DNA of 36,883 bases from Candidatus Gastranaerophilales bacterium (GTDB taxonomy: Bacteria; Cyanobacteriota; Vampirovibrionia; Gastranaerophilales; Gastranaerophilaceae). The notes under the pieces were generated by a model that saw only the letters and a list, made by a program, of their open reading frames with translations, did not search any database and was not told the origin of the DNA. The stretch spans positions 1-36,883 of the forward strand of contig CALUVN010000019.1 of the NCBI GenBank assembly GCA_944324235.1, written 5' to 3'. Shown in pieces: positions 1 through 6,672 of this stretch (position 1 is its first letter; each line of letters begins with the position of its first letter). A program made the position numbers and the translations under genes.

Positions 1-90
1 TACAGTTGACGGCAGAATAATGCATCTGTTAATTTATTCAGCCGTCAAACTTTCGCCCTCAGCTCACTCGCGCTGCCAGCACCTAAATTT

Positions 91-127
91 AAGACCTTAG
101 ATTGATGAATCAATTTAGGGTCTTTTT
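91..127 (+). terminator. Rho-independent terminator
   Basis: AAGACCTTAGATTGAT pairs with ATCAATTTAGGGTCTT (two G-T pairs) across a very short loop and runs into six T. It would end a + strand transcript arriving from left of the window. Confidence 0.75.
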
Positions 128-136
128 TAAATGAAG

Positions 137-253
137 AAAAGAGGAAACCACCCCCTCTCACAAAACCAGACATTTAGTCAGGTTTTGTTCGGCAGAGTCC
201 ATCCCGAACACGGTCGTAAAGACTCACATCGGTGAAAATAGAGCTGCTCTTAA
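137..253 (+). ncRNA. Possible divergent 5S-rRNA-like RNA
   Basis: Bases 199-213 read CCATCCCGAACACGG, the universally conserved helix III/loop C stretch of 5S rRNA. A GTAAAG element and CATCGG follow, then GAAAATAGAGCTG, which resembles the 3' end of cyanobacterial 5S. Short ends (AAGAG at 139-143, CTCTT at 247-251) could pair and give a span near 117 nt, a normal 5S length. Against a true 5S, the conserved loop sits about 27 nt too far from the 5' end and the helix IV/V region is short by a similar amount. A separate hairpin, CAAAACCAGAC/GTCAGGTTTTG, occupies 161-187. It could be a divergent gene, a decayed copy or chance. Confidence 0.2.
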
Positions 254-337
254 AGATTAAACAGAAAAAATGCAAAAAATTTTTTTTACAGTTTTTTGTA
301 ATTTAGGAATTAACATGTAAATAGATAGGAGTTCAAA

Positions 338-820
338 ATGTCTGTTTCAAAAATTTTTCAAAAAGCAGTTCAGCAAGGCGGACAAATCTTAGAAAATGGT
401 TGTGTTTATACATACCGCTACGGAAAACGCAACCCGAATCTTTTAATCCAGAGAACAATTGCTCCTAACGGCAGTTATGCAATTCAACTTTCTGTGCAAG
501 GCAATATTACCAAAAAAGTTAATAAAACTATCCTTAATGAAACGTCCTCAGTTGTTGATAGCTGGGATTTTACGAGAAATAAAGGTGTTCACTTGAGTTC
601 TGTCGTGGTTAATCCAGGAAAATCTTCCATGACACGTGCTTTTGATAAAACAGGCGAGCAATCAATTTCTCCTGACGGTTCTATTTATCTCTTGCGCAAA
701 GGAGATTCCGGAAGGTATTCAACTCCTGTTAAAACCCTTGACGGAATTACTTCGGTTGCTAAACCTTTTAGTCCTTTGGGCTGGCTGAATGACCAGTTTT
801 ATAAGCTTTTTAATAAATAA
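338..820 (+). CDS. Hypothetical protein, 160 aa
   Basis: I do not recognise the family. The ATG at 338 follows TAGGAG by seven bases, a good ribosome binding site. The protein is basic, rich in Ser, Thr, Asn and Val, and predicted mostly beta-strand, with no signal peptide or membrane helix. A short aromatic patch (YTYRYGKRNPN) lies near residues 25-35, and a PLGWLNDQFYKLF segment near the end may be amphipathic. It stands alone between the non-coding left edge and a TspO-like gene 47 bases downstream on the same strand. Cytoplasmic location is inferred; no function is proposed. Confidence 0.7.
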   Translation: MSVSKIFQKAVQQGGQILENGCVYTYRYGKRNPNLLIQRTIAPNGSYAIQLSVQGNITKKVNKTILNETSSVVDSWDFTRNKGVHLSSVVVNPGKSSMTRAFDKTGEQSISPDGSIYLLRKGDSGRYSTPVKTLDGITSVAKPFSPLGWLNDQFYKLFNK

Positions 821-867
821 TTATTTTGTCTAATGTAATTTGATGTGCAAATGTTTATTATTACATT

Positions 868-1236
868 ATGGACTTCAATTTTTATGATGAAATTCAAAAG
901 CCTCTATATGCCCCTGATAGGAAAATTTTCCGTCCTGTGTGGACCTTTTTGTATGTCCTTATGGGTGTTTCTTTTATTATTTTTTATTTTCAGCCCATGA
1001 GTTTTGCAAAATTTTTTGCAATACCGCTTTTCTTTTTGCAATTAATCTTTAATCTTCTCTGGACTCCGTTATTCTTTAAGTATAAAAAAATCGGCTGGGC
1101 TCTTATTGATTGTTTTCTGTTACTTATTACCGTGATAGGTATGACCGGTTTGTTTTTTGATATTTCAGTTTTGCTCGGGATGCTGCAAATCCCTTATGTA
1201 GTCTGGCTTTTTGTCGCATTCAGGCTAAATTTTTGA
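868..1236 (+). CDS. tspO: TspO/MBR family membrane protein, short form
   Basis: TspO/MBR proteins are small membrane proteins that bind tetrapyrroles and related ligands, usually with five membrane helices and about 150-160 residues. This 122-aa protein keeps the family core. FYDEIQKPLYAPD matches the WY..L.KP...PP loop, FRPVWTFLYVLMG is helix 2, NLLWTPLFFKYKKIGWALID spans the helix 3/4 region, and IPYVVWLFVAFRLNF is the typical last helix. The first helix, normally before the KP loop, is absent, and no upstream in-frame start supplies it. There is no clear ribosome binding site before the ATG. Ligand binding is inferred from the family only. Confidence 0.78.
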   Translation: MDFNFYDEIQKPLYAPDRKIFRPVWTFLYVLMGVSFIIFYFQPMSFAKFFAIPLFFLQLIFNLLWTPLFFKYKKIGWALIDCFLLLITVIGMTGLFFDISVLLGMLQIPYVVWLFVAFRLNF

Positions 1237-1297
1237 TATTTATCAATTAAATAAATAATATTGTTGACTTTTTTATTTTCATCATTAAATAAAAATT

Positions 1298-1678
1298 ATG
1301 ATGTTAATGGAGTTTTTATTCGGAAGTAAAGATTGCTGCCACGAGAAGGTGCCAGTAGACGCTGACGTAACATATTGTCCTGATTGCGGTGAATTAATTG
1401 AAAATCAATGGTATTTGACACGTTGTTCTTGCTGCGGTGTTAAGCTGCAGTCTGTGATTAAGAACGGTCAGGTTGTTCCGCAGGAAAAATTTTGCCATAA
1501 CTGCGGTGCTCATGAGTTTGTTGTCGAAAGAGTCCCTAAGATTAATTTTATAGATATAAATTATGCGGTTTTGGTTAAGACGGTTATTCCTAATGAATAC
1601 AAAGAATTTACGCAAAGCTGGGTGGATGCCGCTAAAACATGCTATGACACACCAAAACTGCTGCGGCAATTCCGATAA
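1298..1678 (+). CDS. Zinc-ribbon protein, 126 aa
   Basis: The protein has Cys pairs typical of treble-clef/zinc-ribbon folds: CC at 13-14, CPDC at 27-30, CSCC at 43-46 and CHNC at 66-69, so one or two zinc sites are likely in the first 75 residues. The C-terminal 50 residues (INFIDINYAVLVKTVIPNEYKEF) are not recognised. The ATG has no Shine-Dalgarno, but TTGACT at 1264 and TAAATA at 1286 with a 16-base spacer place a promoter so close that a leaderless message is possible. Its last 47 bases overlap the end of spmB on the other strand, tail to tail. Function unknown; a nucleic-acid or protein adaptor role is possible. Confidence 0.65.
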   Translation: MMLMEFLFGSKDCCHEKVPVDADVTYCPDCGELIENQWYLTRCSCCGVKLQSVIKNGQVVPQEKFCHNCGAHEFVVERVPKINFIDINYAVLVKTVIPNEYKEFTQSWVDAAKTCYDTPKLLRQFR

Positions 1679-2165
1679 AATCTGCAAGTAACCCGACAAG
1701 CAAGGCATAGCGAATTTTTGATATGCCGATTGCGCCAAAATATACAGCAAGAACATAAAAAGTTGTTTCACTGCTGCCTATCATTACGGCAGATAACTTT
1801 GTTGCGTAATCGTCCGGACCAAGTGTGTGCGCAATATCCGAAAATACACCTAGAGCTGCAGAGCCTGAAAGCGGACGTACAATCATTATAGGCAGGACTT
1901 CTGTCGGAATTTTCAGTGCTGTAAGTATTCCTGAGCACGCATTTCCTATCATTTCTATTGCGCCTGATGCTCTGAACATTGATATCCCTACGATTATTGC
2001 AACAAGATACGGAATTATATTGACAGCAACTTTAAATCCGTCTTTCGCACCGTCCGTGAAAGCTTCATAAAGCGGAACTTTTTTTGCTAAGCCTGCTGTC
2101 AGAATTAGTATTATAATTGCAGGAAGTGCCCAGAGTGACAAGAAATTCATTATTGCTTGAAACAT
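1632..2165 (-). CDS. spmB: Spore maturation protein B homologue (SpmB)
   Basis: Polytopic membrane protein of the nucleoside-recognition/gate-domain family, 177 aa, the usual SpmB length. Visible family features are the N-terminal helix ending in GLAKKVPLYEAFTDGAKDGF, the loop RPLSGSAALGVF, and GSSETTFYVLAVYFGAIGI in the gate helices. In Bacillus, SpmA and SpmB are needed for proper dehydration of the spore core, but homologues are widespread in non-sporulating bacteria, where the role is unclear. The start overlaps the spmA stop by one base (TAATG), so translation is coupled. The 3' end overlaps the convergent zinc-ribbon gene by 47 bases. Transport activity is inferred from the fold. Confidence 0.9.
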   Translation of the reverse strand: MFQAIMNFLSLWALPAIIILILTAGLAKKVPLYEAFTDGAKDGFKVAVNIIPYLVAIIVGISMFRASGAIEMIGNACSGILTALKIPTEVLPIMIVRPLSGSAALGVFSDIAHTLGPDDYATKLSAVMIGSSETTFYVLAVYFGAIGISKIRYALLVGLLADFIGIAAAVLVCHSMF

Positions 2166-2767
2166 TATTTGTCACCTCCGTTTTCTTTTTGAGGTGTCCA
2201 GAATTTTTCAAACACTTTGGCAAGTATAATTGCTGATATAAATGCAATAGTTGTTACTAAAAGCGTCGGTGCTATGATTTCTGTCGGATTTTTATAGCCT
2301 ATTCCTATTAAAACAGCAATTACGGTTGCCGGTATCAGCTGAAATCCTGCGGTGTTCATTGCCAGAAACATACACATAGCATTTGAGGCTGTTGATTTAT
2401 CTTTGTTATGTTTTTGTAACTCTTCCATTGCTTTTATGCCGATAGGAGTTGCCGCATTTGTAAGCCCGAGAGCGTTAGCAGAAACACTCATAGCAATATC
2501 ACCTATGGCAGGTGAATCTTCAGGAATTTCGTTGAAAAGTTTTTTTGTTACCGGTTTTATAAGTTTTGCGATAAATTCTACAAGTCCGCTTTTTTCGGCT
2601 ATTTTCATCATCCCGAGCCAGAATGCCATTATTCCTATCAGTGAAAAAGCTACTTTTACTGATAATTCTGCCCCAAGTAGTATTGAGTTGACAACTTCCT
2701 GCAGTCTGCCGTTAACCGCGCCTATTATTATTGAAAATACAATCAAACCGTAAAAAATGTAATTCAT
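2165..2767 (-). CDS. spmA: Spore maturation protein A homologue (SpmA)
   Basis: 200-aa membrane protein of the gate-domain family and partner of SpmB. Family marks are the N-terminal helix MNYIFYGLIVFSIIIG, LIGIMAFWLGMMKIAEKSGLV, the PEDSPAIGDIAMSVSANALGLTNAATPIG gate segment, and AMNTAGFQLIPATVIA. Length and order match SpmA. It is the first gene of a two-gene operon and lies 77 bases beyond the end of the 536-aa gene on the same strand, with a terminator between them. No good ribosome binding site precedes the ATG. No sporulation genes are nearby, so a spore role should not be assumed. Confidence 0.9.
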   Translation of the reverse strand: MNYIFYGLIVFSIIIGAVNGRLQEVVNSILLGAELSVKVAFSLIGIMAFWLGMMKIAEKSGLVEFIAKLIKPVTKKLFNEIPEDSPAIGDIAMSVSANALGLTNAATPIGIKAMEELQKHNKDKSTASNAMCMFLAMNTAGFQLIPATVIAVLIGIGYKNPTEIIAPTLLVTTIAFISAIILAKVFEKFWTPQKENGGDK

Positions 2768-2785
2768 ACAGCTATTTAAACATTA

Positions 2786-2819
2786 AAAGGCAGGTTAGTC
2801 AAATTAACTGCCTGCCTTT
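2786..2819 (-). terminator. Terminator of the 536-aa gene
   Basis: On the minus strand AAAGGCAGG pairs with CCTGCCTTT (9 bp, 16-base loop) and runs into TAATGTTT. It lies between the 536-aa gene (stop at 2845) and spmA (start at 2767). The T run is imperfect, so readthrough into spmAB is possible. Confidence 0.6.
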
Positions 2820-2844
2820 AGTTTGTTATAAGATTATTGATTCT

Positions 2845-4455
2845 TTATGATTGGAACATTGTGAATACTTTTTCAATATTTTTACTGATAAGTTGTTTAA
2901 CGGTATCGTATTCTGTTGTAAGTGATGAAATTTCCATATCAACATTTTTCATATCAATATCAAGTTTTTCTTCTTTAGCGTTGAGCTTACTCTTAGTGAT
3001 TTCAAATTCAAGTTCAGCCTGTGCAATTGCATCATCGTCAGTAACTTCAACCAGATATCCGTTATCGTTGTAAACTTCCTGATAATAATATCCGTCTGTT
3101 GCAAGTGTCGATATGAATAATTGACCGTTTTTCAGAGCATTTTGAAGGAATTTGTTATCTTCCAGATAATCACCGTATGCACCTGTCCAACCGTTTGCAC
3201 AGATGTTGTTGTACAATGAGTTATAGAAATCTGTTATCAACAAATCTTTTTCTGTTACGGCATTCGGGTTTGAAAGTTCATACATATATATCATATCATC
3301 TGTAACATAGTTACAGTTTTCATCTAATCTGCCTGCAGTATAGTCATTAGTTCCTATCTGTTGTGCATAATATGTTAAGAATGAACTTACAAGATTTGAC
3401 AGGTTAACTGCAATATATGCGTTTTGTTTTTTATTCAAATTGTCATCACGCGTGTAACAAACGGTATTATATTTGTTTGCACTGTTTACTGCATTTCTGC
3501 AAGCTTCAGGGGAAGAACCAGGTTTGCCCGCATCATATGCAAGACTTTCTGTGTATGAAAGCATAATTTTATTGTAAGCATATTCTAAAGCCTTTTGATC
3601 AACTTCTGAAGTATTTAAAAGGTCTGTTAACATATGTGCTATTTTACCGAAGATAGAAGTGGTATTGGTTGCATAATCACCACTACCGATAACTTGGGTC
3701 ATAAATTCGCTGAATGCCGTGCTTCCTGGTGCCACGTTTTCATCATCATTACCGCCGTATGTTAAAACATAGTTGTTATTTAATAAATCACCAAGTGTTA
3801 AATTTTCAAAAACTTCACCTCTTGTAGCTGATGTAGATGTGTTTATTGCAATACCATAATTGTCTTTTTCAGGGTCAATAGAGACACTGTAATCAGCTAA
3901 ACCAAGTTTATACAGACTTTCATCTGATAAGATATTTGCTAAAGTTTCATTAGATACAGCATAGGCTGCTGTTTTATCTAATGGTATACCGCCGACACCA
4001 GCTGATTCAGAATAAGCGTTGCCTAAAATAGTACTTCCTGTTGAACCTGTAATAACACCGGCATCAACTAAGGCATTAATAAAATCGGTTCTTCCTGTTT
4101 CTGATGCAACTGTGCCGCCTTTAGGATCAATACCTGCATTCTTTGCTGCAACAGCCATCGCAGTTGTTAGTGCAATTCTACCGGATGCATCTGTTACAAG
4201 ATACGGATCGTACATGTTTGCCGCTGACGGTGTCATTAACAAATTATATGATACGTCATACATGTGTTCGCCTGTACCGTCGGAATCCCAGATTAATTTT
4301 GTTGCATTCAGGGAATTTTGGTACTTTTGGGTTGCAGCTGTTAATTCATTGCTGACAGACAGCTTGTCCTCTGCGATTTGCGTTGATTGCAATTCGCATT
4401 GGGTTTTTCGCGCTGTTATGGCTAAAAATCTAGCTTGTGATGCTGCCAATCCCAT
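2845..4455 (-). CDS. Probable flagellar-type exported helical protein, 536 aa
   Basis: No named family is recognised. The N-terminal 60 residues (MGLAASQARFLAITARK, then heptad-rich QIAEDKLSVSNELTAATQKYQNSL) and the last 75 (ELEFEITKSKLNAKEEKLDIDMKNVDMEISSLTTEYDTVKQLI) form long helices with coiled-coil character. They enclose a Ser/Thr/Asn/Asp-rich middle. That is the plan of flagellar axial proteins (helical ends, variable centre), and there is no Sec signal peptide. A near-consensus sigma-28 promoter 5' of the gene supports membership of the motility regulon. Similar N-termini are, from memory, common in Gastranaerophilales. The start is the first ATG; GAAAGG lies 14 bases upstream, wider than usual. 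Alternatives are a structural surface protein or a secreted effector. Confidence 0.72.
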   Translation of the reverse strand: MGLAASQARFLAITARKTQCELQSTQIAEDKLSVSNELTAATQKYQNSLNATKLIWDSDGTGEHMYDVSYNLLMTPSAANMYDPYLVTDASGRIALTTAMAVAAKNAGIDPKGGTVASETGRTDFINALVDAGVITGSTGSTILGNAYSESAGVGGIPLDKTAAYAVSNETLANILSDESLYKLGLADYSVSIDPEKDNYGIAINTSTSATRGEVFENLTLGDLLNNNYVLTYGGNDDENVAPGSTAFSEFMTQVIGSGDYATNTTSIFGKIAHMLTDLLNTSEVDQKALEYAYNKIMLSYTESLAYDAGKPGSSPEACRNAVNSANKYNTVCYTRDDNLNKKQNAYIAVNLSNLVSSFLTYYAQQIGTNDYTAGRLDENCNYVTDDMIYMYELSNPNAVTEKDLLITDFYNSLYNNICANGWTGAYGDYLEDNKFLQNALKNGQLFISTLATDGYYYQEVYNDNGYLVEVTDDDAIAQAELEFEITKSKLNAKEEKLDIDMKNVDMEISSLTTEYDTVKQLISKNIEKVFTMFQS

Positions 4456-4486
4456 TTGTGTAACTTTTGCCTTTCAATTAACTTAG

Positions 4487-4513
4487 TAACATGTAGTCCT
4501 TTTGTTCATGTTA
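4487..4513. repeat. Inverted repeat in the leader of the 536-aa gene
   Basis: TAACATG (4487-4493) and CATGTTA (4507-4513) are perfect 7-bp arms around a 13-base spacer. The second arm overlaps the last base pairs of the sigma-28 -10 element, so the repeat sits over the start of transcription. It could be a repressor operator or a 5' hairpin in the mRNA. Confidence 0.45.
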
Positions 4514-4538
4514 TCGGCTTTTTTAAGTTAAAACTTTA
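4511..4538 (-). promoter_or_regulatory. Sigma-28 (FliA) type promoter
   Basis: Read on the minus strand, TAAAGTTT (4538-4531), 12 bases, then GCCGATAA (4518-4511). Both elements match the sigma-28 consensus TAAAGTTT-N11-GCCGATAA base for base; the spacer is one longer. Transcription would start near 4504, about 50 bases before the ATG of the 536-aa gene. Confidence 0.75.
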
Positions 4539-4573
4539 AAAATATTATTTGTTTTGTAATAATTGTTTACAAT

Positions 4574-4813
4574 TTAATTTATTATATTATTGCTGATTAC
4601 ACAGTCGTAAATTTTATCTATTTTATCTTTCATTTCGGAAAATTGTTCTTTTAAGTCTTTGAAACTATGAATGGTTACAAACTTTTCTTCAGCATCTTCT
4701 ATAATTTCACGGTGCTTTTTTTCAAGCTGTTCCGGCGTTACAACTATTCTGTGCTGTATCAGAAATATCATTATTGCTATTAATATCGGTGAATAGTGAA
4801 GTATATTATCCAT
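4574..4813 (-). CDS. Small membrane/coiled-coil phage protein, 79 aa
   Basis: Residues 8-20 (SPILIAIMIFLIQ) form one membrane helix, followed by VTPEQLEKKHREIIEDAEEKF and a second heptad stretch (FKDLKEQFSEMKDKIDKIYD). An N-terminal anchor plus coiled coil is common among small proteins of phage lysis modules, either holin accessory or inner-membrane spanin-like. It is the last gene of the phage block, 17 bases after the large terminase, with AAGGAG seven bases before the ATG. A lysis role is inferred from architecture and position. Confidence 0.7.
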   Translation of the reverse strand: MDNILHYSPILIAIMIFLIQHRIVVTPEQLEKKHREIIEDAEEKFVTIHSFKDLKEQFSEMKDKIDKIYDCVISNNIIN

Positions 4814-4830
4814 GGTTTTCTCCTTAGTTC

Positions 4831-6120
4831 TTATAATTTTATCGGCCAGTAAAAATCAACAAGGTATGATGCGGCATCTATCGGATGTGACAAAAATTTC
4901 AGTTCTTTGTTCTGTTTTATTTGTGTATATGTCGGAATATCAATGCGGGATGAACCTTCTTTGTATTTTAGATTATATATGTTATAGAGAAGTTTTTCGC
5001 ATTTTTTATCAACATAAAGACAAATCTCGCCGTTGGCATTTCTTATTTTGGAGTTAAATGCTGCAATACGGTTTTTGATTGGGGGATTAAAGGCTTTTAT
5101 TCTAATATCGGCATCATAGCCGAATTGTTGTAATTTCTTTTTTATAATGACGTAATTTGTGTATTCGCTTGTACAGCTTCTGTTATCACCTGAAGCATCA
5201 CCGTTTACGATAATATTTCCTTTATGGTTAGGATAACGGCGGCAGAATTCTTCACAGGCTTTTGCCGTTGTTGTGTTTTCCAGCACTATTTCGTCAAAGT
5301 AGAAAACTTTTTCGTCTGTTTTGTGCGCAAGAACCCAGCACATAGGGTCAACGTTAAAGTCACAGCTTATGTGCAAATCCATATCTTCCTGATATTTTAT
5401 ATCTTGTATGTTTTCATCAGTAAAATCTTTTATTACCTGACCTTTGTTATATTCTCCGTTTTGCGCAAGAACAAAAATATTATAATATTGCTCGTCATAT
5501 AGTTTTTTGAGTTCGTCGCAAAAACCTTCGGGCAGGTAAATATTCTCTGTTGTAGGTGCTGTTATAAGTCTGTAGTTCGGCGCCGAATTTTGGGCAAAAG
5601 TCTTATAAATCCAGCCTCTTTGAGGTTCAGGGTTTGTATGTCCGAAAATTCTGTATGTGAAATTTTTCCACGTTTTTTTAGGCTGCTGGCGCATCCGTCC
5701 GAGAAGCATTTTGAATGTTTCATACGGAATATCAGACATCTCTTCTATTTCTACAAACCCGAGATTCAGCGATTTCAGCCTGTTAGGTTCGTCAAAATGC
5801 CTGAATAGTATTTCTGAAGTGTTGCGGAATGTCAGTTTTTGTAAAGTTGACGACCATTCGTAATCTATTCCTTCCTGAAAATTCATATTATCAAGGTGTT
5901 CAATGTAGCTCTGTAAGGTTGTATCGCGGACAAGTGTATAACTTTGCGCGCCTACAAGTCCTCTGACTCCGGGAAATTTCATGCATAATAAAATCCCGAG
6001 AAGTGAGCCGGCAAAAGTTTTGCCTGAGCCGTATCCTCCCTGATATACTGCGGCATCAAGTGTATAATTATGCGGGATTTCCAAAAATTCCCGCTGTGCT
6101 TTTAGTAGTTTATATTCCAT
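4831..6120 (-). CDS. terL: Phage terminase large subunit (TerL)
   Basis: ATPase/nuclease motor that packages DNA into the prohead through the portal. With the ATG at 6120 (AAGGG eight bases upstream) it has 429 residues. Walker A is GGYGSGKT at 28-35. Walker B is LGFVEIEE at 120-127, with the catalytic acidic pair. The RNase H-like nuclease domain has SCDFNVD at 252-258, NGDASGDNRS near 307, and HPIDAASYLVDF near the C-terminus with the last metal-binding Asp. Both domains look intact. A longer reading frame with a GTG start at 6153 would begin inside a strong hairpin and is unlikely. It sits downstream of that hairpin, which may lower its expression relative to the head genes. Confidence 0.93.
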   Translation of the reverse strand: MEYKLLKAQREFLEIPHNYTLDAAVYQGGYGSGKTFAGSLLGILLCMKFPGVRGLVGAQSYTLVRDTTLQSYIEHLDNMNFQEGIDYEWSSTLQKLTFRNTSEILFRHFDEPNRLKSLNLGFVEIEEMSDIPYETFKMLLGRMRQQPKKTWKNFTYRIFGHTNPEPQRGWIYKTFAQNSAPNYRLITAPTTENIYLPEGFCDELKKLYDEQYYNIFVLAQNGEYNKGQVIKDFTDENIQDIKYQEDMDLHISCDFNVDPMCWVLAHKTDEKVFYFDEIVLENTTTAKACEEFCRRYPNHKGNIIVNGDASGDNRSCTSEYTNYVIIKKKLQQFGYDADIRIKAFNPPIKNRIAAFNSKIRNANGEICLYVDKKCEKLLYNIYNLKYKEGSSRIDIPTYTQIKQNKELKFLSHPIDAASYLVDFYWPIKL

Positions 6121-6142
6121 TTTTTCTATCCCTTTTGTACAG

Positions 6143-6178
6143 AAAATAACCACCTTTTATTTAAAAGGTGGTTATTTT
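6143..6178. terminator. Perfect 16-bp hairpin before terL
   Basis: AAAATAACCACCTTTT (6143-6158) is the exact reverse complement of 6163-6178, with a four-base loop. T runs follow on both strands (six T on +, TTTTC on -). It works best as a + strand terminator. On the minus strand, the direction of the operon, it may act as a leaky terminator or RNA-processing site between the 145-aa gene and terL. Confidence 0.7.
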
Positions 6179-6197
6179 TTCATCTATAGTAATTCCC

Positions 6198-6635
6198 TTA
6201 TTGAAACGCGTCTGCAGGTATTTCTTCCAGCGGCGGAGGTGAATACTGTGCAGGCGGTTCATAATTTTGCGGTTCTTCCTGTTCAGTTTCTTCCTGCTGC
6301 GTATAATCCCCTGTCTCTTCTTCTTCATAAGCTGCAGATTCGTCACTATACTCATCTTGCGCGTATGTATCTTCCTGTTGGAATTCCGTGTCAGTTTCGT
6401 TTTGCGGTGTTTCCTGTTGTACTTGCTCCCGAAGCTGCTGTTCTCTCAGCCGTTTTTTCTGTTCAGGCCAGAGAGGCTCTTCGTATTCTTTCTGTTCCTG
6501 CACCTGTTGAGAGTATTCTTGTCCTGCTTGTTCATCTTTTGCAAGCTCATTCATACTCAGGTATGAGAACAATATCCCGACAAGCAGCATCGGAAAAAAT
6601 AGCGCTAAAAAAAGTATTTTGCTCTGCCATCTCAT
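6198..6635 (-). CDS. Membrane-anchored Glu/Gln-rich phage protein, 145 aa
   Basis: One N-terminal membrane helix (ILFLALFFPMLLVGILFSYL, residues 7-26) is followed by a long, very hydrophilic tail dominated by Glu, Gln, Tyr and Pro, probably disordered and outside the cytoplasm. The family is not recognised. It lies between portal and terL, 37 bases after the portal stop. The ATG has no Shine-Dalgarno, so translation may depend on ribosomes arriving from portal. It could be a spanin-like or holin-accessory protein, or a membrane anchor for assembly. An overlapping 64-codon frame at 6161-6355 is a shadow. Confidence 0.6.
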   Translation of the reverse strand: MRWQSKILFLALFFPMLLVGILFSYLSMNELAKDEQAGQEYSQQVQEQKEYEEPLWPEQKKRLREQQLREQVQQETPQNETDTEFQQEDTYAQDEYSDESAAYEEEETGDYTQQEETEQEEPQNYEPPAQYSPPPLEEIPADAFQ

Positions 6636-6672
6636 ATTTGTTTATGATATCACAGGCATTTTAATCTTAGCA

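Larger units (their letters stand above)
1..337. other. Non-coding left edge of window
   Basis: No convincing coding sequence. Bases 1-90 contain GTTGACGGC and, about 30 bases later, GCCGTCAA, which can pair. They are followed by CTTTCGCCCTCAGCTCACTCG, which loosely resembles part of the repeat at 35931-36072. A terminator lies at 91-127 and a 5S-like stretch at 137-253. The bases from about 262 to 337 are A/T tracts leading to the ribosome binding site (TAGGAG) of the gene at 338. Confidence 0.6.

Noticed and set aside
4019-4486. 155-codon + strand ORF opposite the 536-aa gene
   Set aside because: It covers the 5' end of a well-supported gene and has no ribosome binding site.
6161-6355. 64-codon basic ORF on the minus strand
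   Set aside because: Lies out of frame inside the 145-aa gene and across the hairpin; its Arg/Lys richness is the shadow of Glu/Gln-rich codons in the other frame.
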